Shown piece by piece: positions 38,340 through 46,993 of a DNA stretch of 64,000 nt (the first letter of the stretch is position 1; each line of letters begins with the position of its first letter). The translations under genes and the position numbers were made by a program. The notes under the pieces were generated by a model that saw only the letters and a program-made list of their open reading frames with translations, made no database searches and was not told the origin of the DNA. The stretch is from Vanilla planifolia (taxonomy: Eukaryota > Streptophyta > Magnoliopsida > Asparagales > Orchidaceae). The DNA lies in NCBI GenBank assembly GCA_023846275.1, contig CM043875.1, positions 8,423,458 to 8,487,457 of the forward strand. Direction: 5' to 3'.

Positions 38340-41300
38340 AATATTTAATTATAATATATTAGTTAATTATATAATAACTTCAAAAATTTATACCAATTCC
38401 AAACAGACTCTGATTAATATGAAATAAATACTGCTAAATTTGCCTCGAAAAGATCTATTCAAAAATATTTTCATTATAAAATTTTAAAATACTTTTTCTA
38501 TGCTTCAAAAAAAACTCAAAACAACAAAAGGTGATTCAAAAAATAGAAGAAAAGTGAATCTCTGATTTTAACTTTTATGAAAATAAGATAATAAAGTTTT
38601 AGAATAGGTTGTGTATTTCAAATCACCAACAAATACAACAAATATTATTGAAAGAGACACATAATTCTAGATATTCTATACATCCAAAAAAAATAAATAC
38701 ATTAGGAATTAAGACAGAGATATTAGTGGCGTCTTGTTTCAAGAGAGATGTATCAAAGCTAGTCAGAAAATGTGTAATATAACAACAAATGAAGAGAAAA
38801 AATCAAAAGTCTAGTGGATTACTGTAATCGTTACTGATTCCAGAATGGAAGTGAGAAAAGACTGCTATGGAGTTTATTGTAGGATTATCTAGATCACTCT
38901 TTGGACATGGTTATATATGAGTGATGGTTGACAAATTAACTAAATCGACCTATTTTCTAACAATAAAAAAATCTTATGTAATAGAAAGATTGGCGAAAAT
39001 TGACTTATAACAGATAATAAAATGACATGGTATACCAAAAGTAATTACTCAGATCGAGACCTAAAATTTACATCAAATTTCTAGAGATCTGTTTATCGGG
39101 ATTTTAGCACTCAATTGCAATTTAGTACTGCATTTCATCCTCAAACTAATGGGTAAACGAAAAGAACTATTAAAAACATTAGACGTTTATTCCGTCTATA
39201 TATATTTGATTTTAAAGGCAATTGAAAAAGTTAATTATCTTCAATAGAGTTTACTTATAACAATAGTTATCAATCTAATATTAATATGACATCCTATGAA
39301 GTTTTATATGAAAGGAAATGTCAATTACCTTTGTATTAGTATAAAGATAAAAGAGCAATTTTAGATCTTGATTTTGTTGATAAAGCCACCACGAAAATAA
39401 AGATCATTCATGAAGGACTTCAAGTAGAATAGGATAGACAAAAGAAGTATTTTGATACAAACACAATAACATTGAATTTGAAAAAGTGCAAAACGTTTTA
39501 GTAAGCGAGGTAAGTTTAAGCTCAAATTTATAAGAGCTTTTTAAATCTTGGAAAGAGTGGAACAAGTGGCTTATTGATTAACATTACCACCACAAATGGC
39601 TAATGTTCATAATGTGTTTCATGTTTCATTCCTAAGAAAGTATATTTCAAATCTCTTGTATATTATAAACTATGATGTAGAGAATATTAAAATTCAGCCA
39701 GATATAATATATAAGAAAATACCTATGCAAATTTTAGATCATGCTAAAAAGATGTTAAGAAACAAAATAATTCCAATAGTTAAGATGCTTTAGTAGAAAC
39801 AATCTAAACGAGAATTAACTTGGGAGGTAGAAACAAATATGATGACAAAATATTTAGAATTATTTTAAATTTTGAGATGAAATTTCTATAAGAAAAGAAT
39901 TATAATATCTCAAATTTTGAAATGTTATAATAAAATTTCTTTAGTTTTGTAAAAAGTACTTAATAACTGATCTAAATGCTATTTGTGACATGTCTCATAA
40001 TACATGTCACAAAAAAAATATTTAAAAATTTTGTAATGAAAATATTTTTGGATAAAACTTTTTTAGACGAATTTAACAGCATTCGTTTCATTTCAATCAA
40101 GAGTTTATTTGAAATTGTTATGAATTCTTGAAGTTATTATATAATTAATTAATATATTATAATTAAATATTTAAATATAAATATGTATAAACTGACATAA
40201 TAATTAAATTATATTACAATTATGCAAAACTCTCATAAAAAATCTCGAAACCCTACCTATTTCCCTTCGTCGATGACTGTGAACCGAAATCACCATTGAT
40301 TTCGCACGAAAAGCTTAGAAAAAATTGTGAAATCATTAATATGTGGAGGAAAAAACATTCATCTTCAATCAATTTCTCAATTTCAACACTTGCTACTAGA
40401 AATTTCACTGTCCAAACGAAAACAGCAAGCTATAGCCAGAAAATCCATTTTTACGTACACGAATGACTACGAATAGAATATGAAATTTTAATTTTTTAGA
40501 AGATTAAGCATTATTTTGTGTTAGTTTACAAAATTAAGAGTTACCTTAATCCGACATAGTTGCTCACTGGGACAGCAGAAATTAAGATAATGTGTTGATT
40601 TTTGTTAGCAATAAACTGATATTTCAAAAAATTATAACAAGAATCACTTTCAATGAAATTTGACAATTTTAAGTTCTTGGTTGCAAACATAAAAATGTAA
40701 ATAAAAAATTAAGATCGAAAAGAAAAATCAATTTAGAAAATAGATCTTCAGCACATAGTCAAGTAGGTAAATCGATTAACTGTAATAAAAGTATGATTAT
40801 TTATTTATATTCCTTGAACATGTTGAAATAAAATAATATTTTTTATGAACATGAAATTGAACCAATTCATATATTTGAATTTGAATAAGAAGATTTGTAT
40901 AATTTATAGTTGATAAATGAGCAAGATTCATATATGAATAAAAATGAAAGAAAAAAATATGTACGAAAAAAATATATGATTGTCTATGTGATATGGTGTA
41001 TAAGAATGCTACATTGAATGAAAATGATAAAAATATACTTTTCCTCACAATATTATCTCTTAGCTCAGGTGTGGTTTTTAAAGTCATACTAGTGATGATT
41101 GATATGACACTGGCAAACTAATATGCCTATGAGAAGAGGCCTATCCATTAGATATAGTTTGATGGGTATTGATATAAACATGATATGATAACCTATTAGA
41201 TATAATTAAATAGGTATTAATTTGAACATAATATAATAACCCATTGGATTTAACTTGATAAGTATTGATATGGATATGATATGATATATGAATAGATTTA

Positions 41301-44300
41301 ACGATTACGAGAAAATAGAGCCAAAATTGAATTAAGAAATGAACTGAGAAAGAAGAAATTAAATAAATAAATGACATAAGCAAAAAAAAATACAAATCAA
41401 TCAGATAAGTCATTTTTTTATTATTATTGTTTCAATTTAATATAGTTATTTTTTCTTACTTATGTCATTTTTTATTCAATTTATAGCTTTTTTGTTCTTC
41501 ACATTAATATATTATATCACCTTGCTATTTACGATTTATCCACTAAGCTTTTTGAGACTAATTTCTTATACATATATTACAGGCCAACCAAATTCATACA
41601 CAATGTAGTATGTGTTGAGGGTATCTATCATGTGATCATGATATATCTAGATTTTTGCTACTAATTAATATTATTGCATTACTAGAGTAGTTTTGATATG
41701 AATTTTATATGCTTTATGAATTGTTATTTATTTTATAAATTTGGTTGATAGAAATATGTGGTATTGACATGAGTTTTAAGTTTACATTTTATGTGAATTA
41801 TATATTTTACTATTTTGTGATATAATTATTAATGTATATGTGATTATCAATATTGTATATAAAAAATAGATAGTTTATTGGGGAGATTTTGTCGATTTGG
41901 TTTTTATATTTATGAGCAATTTAATTAATTTTAAATATTATGAAAAGAAAATTAAATTGAAAATTGGTCTCATTCGTCGCACCCTACCTTCGAAATTAGG
42001 TGGGCATGACAGATTTGAAGAGAGATAGGAGAATATAGAAAAAAGAGTTTGAATGTACAAGCATTTATGAAAAAGCTAGAAAGCCTAATTATCCATGATC
42101 TGATAATGGTTTGATAAGAATAGTAAGAATGGTGATAAACATGGAATATGGAAGGTTCTTCACAAAGCCCTTTCATAATCCATCCTTTTAAAAAATAACA
42201 AATCAACAAAATTTGAAGCTCACATCTATCAAGTAAAAGTGTAACATAAAATCATTGCAAGTATAGTAAAATATCACATGCATAGACTACGAAAAATGAA
42301 AAGATGTCTCCACATACAATACCTTCAACCATGTATGGTGCAACAATATGATAGAATCCATCAAAAAGTAATATGATATTTCATAAGTACAAATAATTGG
42401 TAGAAAGATCAACAAAAAAGTGATTTTATGTTATTAAATGAAAAAATACCACAAGATGAGATAGAAAGCACAACCACACAACACTATGAAAAATCAGATG
42501 AACAAACAACAAAAATATTGAAACTTTTCAAACCATGAAACATAATTCTTTAGGCAATTTTTTTGCAATTTTAGAATCTATAAACAACCTTTATTCCTAA
42601 ATTAATATAATTAATCTTAATGCAAATGAATTATATAATACAAATATTCAACTAAAAGTTATCCAAAACGCATGTTTTTTTTTTATTTTACATTTAGCAA
42701 TATATTGAAGAACACTAAAGAATCTCAAGTATACGAATATTTATCATTTCAATATCTTATTGATATAAAGTGTTGAATTAAATCAGCAAAAACTTCATAC
42801 TAAAAACTGAAAACCTAGCAACGCATTATATTTTTAAATATTATTTTTTACATGGCATGTGCATGGTAACTAGCAAGAAACTTGACATCTACTATTTTGC
42901 AAGTCTGTTTTTATGATGGGACTCCATAGCATAAAAGAAGTACATGATAATTCTTATGGCTATTTGAACTTAAATTTTTTTCTCAGATTATCATATCAAC
43001 TAAAAAGATAAGATAAACCTGAAAATAACAATCAAAGATCAGAGTCTAGTTTCTCACTCTCGGAAGCTAACTTTGAAAGCCATAACTGATCCTGTTTTTG
43101 ACTTGCGAAAGTCTCTGCCTTTCGTTCGCACCCTTTCTTCTACCTGAGAGACATACAATCAATAGTCAAGAAACTGGTGATTCTCTTCTTTCCTTTTTGC
43201 AATACCAAAAATGTATAACATTCCAAATCACCCTTTTCCTCATGAGCTCAGGATTCCCAATGCTATCCCCAAGAACTGCACGGAGTTCCTCATCGTCTTT
43301 GCAAGCATTTTCCAATATCCTTTTGGCAAACAAAGGTTAGAAAAAGAAAATTTTAGCATACAAGCTTTTTCCCAAAATAAGAATCCAACCATAAGTATTT
43401 ATAGCAATATATCAGTAACTAAAGTGCATATAGATGCAAACTTTACACACAAAAAGAAAACCCAACAATGTTGCAATGATGGAGAAAACTTGAAAAAAAA
43501 GTCCCATAAAAAAAATTAATTCATTGCTTGTACCATGAGAAATTAAATGAGATAAGAGTAGCATCACATCAACCACAATAACAAGATCAACATGAATTAA
43601 TTCCACAAATCGGGGTTTAGCTATAATAACATGCAAATGTCATTGCTACATACATCGCTGTCATTGCTTCTAAGAAAGTGGCAACCAAGCATAAACCTTC
43701 ACCAATGGTTTTTCTTTCCAGCAATTTCTTTTCATGCCTTTTTGATCTTCCTATTTCCCATTTAACATAGGCAGATTCCAACAGTAGGCCCTCTTTATCT
43801 GAGCATCTTATAGTCAGAATGTTTGAACCATTTCATTCAACATTCTCTGAGATTTCTATTCAGTTAGAGCATGGACGGCACTCTTTCAGATGCACTCATC
43901 ACTCTTAGGAATGTAATATTTGGACATTCATTTTTTGTTCTGCGTTCATTTTCAAAACAAGCAGTATATCATAATCAATAAGCACGAATAGGCAGATTAT
44001 ATAGAAATCGCCCTTGCGTTGGCTATATCATACTACCTTCTGATAACTGACAATGAGAGAGCGTCAGAAAAATAAGTAGAAGGTTTTTCACGAGACAAGT
44101 AGCACAGAATACTACACCCAACCATATCGACAAGTTTAGGTGAGTAGAAGTATGTCAACAAGTCCTTTAAATCAGTTATGAAATAAGATGAATGGTAATC
44201 CAATATTTTGTTTTGGGCGAGTGAAGAATTGAAAATTCAACAAAATTAGAAGTGATAAGAAGCAATCAAGGACTTGGGAAAAAAATATACATATATTTTT

Positions 44301-44971
44301 GGAGTTTTTAAGAAGCATTGCTTCAAACAGCTGAGATACATCGCCAAATTCCTATCCATAACATCTCGCACAAAGCAAAATATTTTACTAATGCCTGAAA
44401 ATTCTATAACCAAAGCTGCAAAACCTGTACAGCAGCGCACTTAAACCATTACTCTAGAGAAAGAAAACTTGTGTAATTCCAGTAAAAAAGGTAAACATAG
44501 CAAAGAAGAAAAAAAAGGACTGAGTAAGATGGATACGAACTTAGCCCAAGTGGGATAATTGTGAATGCGATCATACTCTCTCCTCCGCTTCTCCTCGCGC
44601 ACCCTAAGCAGCCTCCGATCCCTTGCGCTCGTCCCCGACCGCATCGGGGCAGCAGAATTCTTCTTATTCTTCTTCTCCTCTTCCTCCTCCTCTGCCTCAC
44701 CACTGCCACCCAAGATCAAATTCCCAGAGACAGCCCCGCAGCAAACCGTCGCAGACCATTTGCCGCCGCAACTATCGTCGCTGAGGAAAAAATGGCTTCG
44801 GTGGAGAGATTTCGCTGCAGATACATCACGCCAGAGAAGCGCAAGAGAACGTAAGCAATGAGGATGGTAGCGTGGAACCGAGTGGTCCGAAGAGAAAAAA
44901 TTGGGGAAAGAGCAGCATGTCGTTATACTAAACATCGTCTGTTCGGCCTCACAGATATCTTTCGCTGACAA
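29297..44971 (-). CDS. DUF3531-type protein, probably plastid-targeted, 8 exons, 346 aa
   Basis: Exons in reading order: 44971-44541, 43319-43232, 43143-43058, 32073-31995, 31924-31865, 30203-30082, 29918-29847, 29399-29297. Phases agree throughout, 1041 nt including the stop. The product matches, from memory of the family, the conserved plant/cyanobacterial DUF3531 protein. Recognised segments are EYDRIHNYPTWAK, DDEELRAVLGDSIGNPELM, VEERVRTKGRDFRKSKTGSV, VIQSWYVMGRLGAFNS, SSFHEINDVEFQDNWGRVW, VDLGTSDYF and QVVFGGRRMGDWEEGM. Its function is not known. The first 80 or so residues are rich in Ser, His and Arg with few acids, then comes an acidic Glu/Lys run; this looks like a transit peptide, especially if Met13 (44935) is the true start, giving 334 aa. 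The family's presence in cyanobacteria supports a plastid site. The first donor, AA|GTTCGT, is weak. Intron 3 is 11 kb and filled with repeats. Confidence 0.9.
30204..31864 (-). other. DUF3531 gene intron 5 (1.7 kb), nothing recognised
   Basis: Lies between the exon ending in NNLQ and the exon starting FANSSMEHN. The content is AT-rich with no recognisable transposon protein or RNA. Confidence 0.6.
33520..33790 (-). mobile_element. LINE ORF1-like fragment with DUF4283-type domain
   Basis: The minus-strand open frame contains FALVGKVCMGCLNIVLAKRFF and then FSIGHLDHMHILIQFE. This follows the pattern of the plant DUF4283 domain (ALVGKFxxGRPxLxxIRKFF ... VGLLDxRHVLIxL), found in ORF1 of plant LINEs and related retrotransposon proteins. 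The flanking region up to about 34300 may be the 5' part of the same element but is too decayed to be sure. Confidence 0.5.
34156..34183. repeat. (GA)n microsatellite
   Basis: About 14 GA units. The antisense frames through it give Leu-Ser runs and are not genes. Confidence 0.95.
34615..36302 (+). mobile_element. LTR copy A (5'-truncated), direct orientation
   Basis: It aligns by eye along its length with 40420-42010: both contain AGAAGATTAAGCATTATTTT, similar TGTTGATTTTTGTT, ATCGATTAACT(A/G)TAATA and a TTTAATTA(G/A)TTTTAA(G/A)TATTATGA stretch near the end, closing with GGGTGTGATA at about 36293-36302. The first roughly 700 bp present in copy C are absent. Just after it comes TTGGAATCGATATACC, which could be a decayed tRNA primer-binding site. 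Confidence 0.7.
35395..35546. repeat. Minisatellite inside LTR copy A, about 48-50 bp period
   Basis: Three tandem units built on CCATTAGATATAGTCTAAT, then ATTGATATGAA and ATGATAT. The same array is present in copy C (about 41148-41288) and, inverted and longer, in copy B (about 37076-37320), so it belongs to the LTR itself. Confidence 0.8.
36320..38510 (-). mobile_element. LTR copy B, inverted relative to copies A and C
   Basis: It begins TATCACGCCCCAC, the reverse complement of the LTR 3' end GTGGGGCGTGATA. Read on the minus strand it follows the same order as copies A and C: the TTTAATTAGTTTTAA-like region, the minisatellite, the TGTTGATTTCTGTTG region, and a GC-richer stretch with CACCGATTTCGTGCA (38160-38190). 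Only about 18 bp separate it from copy A. Its outer limit near 38.5 kb is approximate. Confidence 0.7.
38303..38335. repeat. (TA)n microsatellite
   Basis: TA run within LTR copy B, at the place corresponding to the TA run in the 10.3-kb LTR fragment. Confidence 0.95.
38820..39890 (+). mobile_element. Integrase and chromodomain-region relic of a Tekay/Del-like Ty3/gypsy element
   Basis: Translation with stops and shifts reads AMEFIVGLSRSLFGHGYI, VDKLTKSTYFLTIKKSY, WHGIPKVI, STAFHPQTNG, IEFTYNNSYQSNI and YEVLYERKCQLP. After a gap comes the open frame at 39596-39793 with MANVHNVFHVSFLRKYI and PMQILDHAKKMLRNKIIP. These follow the integrase core and the C-terminal region of Tekay/Del chromoviruses in the right order. 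The element ends directly before LTR copy C, so this is its 3' pol end. It is non-functional. Confidence 0.8.
39898..42010 (+). mobile_element. LTR copy C (3' LTR of the Tekay/Del-like element), about 2.1 kb
   Basis: It starts near TTATAATATCTCAAATTTTG just after the end of pol, and ends with GGTGGGCATGACA at about 41998-42010. This is the most complete copy in the window. Its first 500 bp include the stretch shared with the 10.2-kb fragment, and it carries the minisatellite at 41148-41288. Together with copy A it may form the pair of LTRs of one element about 7.4 kb across, into which copy B was placed. Confidence 0.65.
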
Positions 44972-45425
44972 TTTATTACAGCAAACATAAATAAGTTGTT
45001 TTTATTTTTTTTGTATACGGAGAAGGAGGTCTGTAAACTCTATGCGTTTAAATCCGCGGATTAATCTTCTCCAGCGTTTTCGTATGCTTGAGCCTTTCTT
45101 AAATGTTAGTTAATTAAGCTATAAATGTGATCTGTTTAAAAATATTTATCAATATTAATGAACAAGTTCACTAAATGGCTTCTCGAAGCAGTTTTTAACT
45201 AGATAGAAAATCACCCAAAAAGGTATTTTTAGACAAGTTATAAAAAATTGAAGTGAAATCCGAGAGAGAGAGAGAGAGAGAGCGGGAGAAACCTCCATCG
45301 CTTTAAAAGCTTTGCCGGTAACCTCCCAAGTCCTAACTCATACTTAAATTCTTCCTGATAACAGTAGAACTTCCGGAGCTTTTTAAAGCCTTCCCTCGAT
45401 CCCAACAAACCAATCTTTCCAAAAC
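44972..45425. promoter_or_regulatory. Divergent intergenic region between the DUF3531 gene and the pectate lyase gene
   Basis: 454 bp between the two start codons, so it must hold both promoters. It contains a (GA) run at 45262-45282 with a CT-rich complement, and two TTTAAA-type TATA-like sites on the pectate lyase side (about 45302 and 45383). GAGA tracts near starts are common in plant core promoters. Start sites cannot be placed from sequence alone. Confidence 0.5.
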
Positions 45426-46603
45426 ATGGCCAACAGTATTACTGTCCCCGCCCTCCTCACTCTAGTGCTCTGCCTCATCTCCTCCACCGTCTCCACCTCT
45501 GTCGACAACCACCCCATCCGCCGAGGCGGCGGTCACATGAACGTCATCGACCGGTGCTGGCGCCGAAACCGCCTCTGGGCTTCCCGCCGTCAGCGGCTCG
45601 CCTCTTGTTCCGCAGGGTTCGCCGGCAAGATGAGGAACAACATCGGTCCTGGCCTCCGTTGGTACGTCGTGACTAACCCTGGCGACGACCCTGCCCAACC
45701 TAGACCCGGCACCCTCCGGTACGGAGCCACCATGATCCCAGGCAAGGTGTGGATCACCTTTGCCCACGACATGCAGATCACGCTCCGCAGTCCCCTTCCC
45801 ATCAAGAGCTACACTACCCTCGACGGCCGCGGCGCCGTCGTCCACATTGCCCGTGGCGCCGGACTTTTGCTTAACAACGTATATCATACATATTACACAG
45901 CATTATATTATCGCATATTTAATTTGACGTTGTTCAGGTGCACGACGTGATAATTCATGGGCTGCATTTTTACGGGAATCGGGCAGCGACGGCAGGAACG
46001 GACGGGGACGCAATACGACTGGTGGGGTCGAGGAAGGTGTGGATCGACCACAACACGCTGTACGCAGGGGAGGACGGGCTTGTGGACGTGACGAGGGGGT
46101 CGACGGACATCACCGTGTCGAACAATTGGTTTCACGATCACAACAAGGTGATGCTCCTCGGGCACGACGACGGCTTCCTGGAGGACCGGAACATGAGGGT
46201 GACAGTCGTGTTCAACCGGTTCGGGCCCAACTGCAGCCAGCGGATGCCAAGGATTCGGCACGGGTACGCGCACGTGGCGAACAACTTATACGATGGGTGG
46301 GTGAAGTACGCCATCGGAGGAAGCATGAACCCTAAGGTGAAGAGCGAGGCCAATCTTTTTATCGCCCCGTCGAATCACAAAAAAGCGGTCACCTGGAGAG
46401 AGACGGAGGATGGGAAGCAATGGGAGTGGAAGTCGGTGAATGACGTGTTTCTTAATGGCGCCTTCTTCGGCCAGACGGAGGTGGGTGGGCTGGAGCCGGC
46501 CTACAATCGTCGGCAGCGCTTCGTGGTGGGTAAGGCGGAGAATGTTAGGGGTCTCACCAAATTCGCCGGTGCGCTGCGCTGCTCCATCACAACTCCGTGC
46601 TGA
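45426..46603 (+). CDS. Pectate lyase (polysaccharide lyase family 1), secreted, 2 exons, 372 aa
   Basis: Cleaves de-esterified pectin in the cell wall by beta-elimination, using calcium. Exons are 45426-45878 and 45938-46603; the GT-AG intron is only 59 bp and phase 0. The first 24 or so residues form a signal peptide (hydrophobic LLTLVLCLISSTVS). The parallel beta-helix domain shows IDRCWRRNRLWASRRQRLASC, the PGTLRYGA segment, YTTLDGRGA, DGDAIR (173-178), VWIDHNTL (185-192), DGLVD (197-201, calcium ligands), VMLLGHDD (222-229), the RxPxxR box RMPRIR (253-258, catalytic Arg) and WVKYAIGGSMNP. The usual Cys of WIDHC and of RMPRCRHG are replaced by Asn190 and Ile257, and a loop after the HGxHFY strand is short, placing it in a divergent plant subgroup rather than with the main pollen/fruit lyases. 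The exons are much more GC-rich than their surroundings. Confidence 0.93.
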
Positions 46604-46993
46604 CCATGGGACTTCACTCTTGCCTGCAGAATATAGTCGACTTCATACTGAACAGTGAGAAAAATGAGTAACGACTTATAAAGCCAATCTATTAGAATTA
46701 CTTTCTAGCTAGTATAAAACACATGTACTTTAGTTCAAACAACGCAGTTCAGTTGCAAAATCCAGAACATCTCATGAAATAGACATGCACGTAAATCTGC
46801 ACATTCAATTCTGCTCACAAAAACTTGAAGCTAGTAGGTAGAGACACGATTTGCAGAGTTTAATATGCAACAAAAAAAGGTATAAGAAAGCAAAACAATA
46901 CAAAAGAGTGCTTATATTAGGGGAGGATACTACTTAAAACGAAGTGAAGGCAGTTTAAAACACATGGAAGGAGTAGAATACCCAAATCTGCAG
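46604..46993. other. 3' flanks of the pectate lyase gene and its convergent neighbour
   Basis: The two genes face each other with 390 bp between stop codons. No further gene is seen. Confidence 0.6.

Larger units (their letters stand above)
32074..43057 (-). other. DUF3531 gene intron 3 (11 kb)
   Basis: The donor is GA|GTGAGA at 43058/43057 and the acceptor CTCAG ends at 32074. It divides the codon for Asp between KVSFR and FNPTDSF. The intron holds a LINE fragment, a GA repeat, three LTR copies and an integrase relic, listed separately. The parts 32074-33500 and 42011-43057 show nothing I recognise. Confidence 0.85.

Noticed and set aside
44561..44861. Two plus-strand frames of 97-98 codons opposite DUF3531 exon 1
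   Set aside because: Arg/Leu-rich low-complexity shadows; the minus strand joins in frame to seven further conserved exons.
45462..45887. 141-codon minus-strand frame opposite the pectate lyase
   Set aside because: Shadow of GC-rich coding sequence; no recognisable motif and the plus strand carries a clear enzyme.
45908..46353. Other-frame and antisense ORFs across pectate lyase exon 2
   Set aside because: Shadows of the real exon with no domain content.
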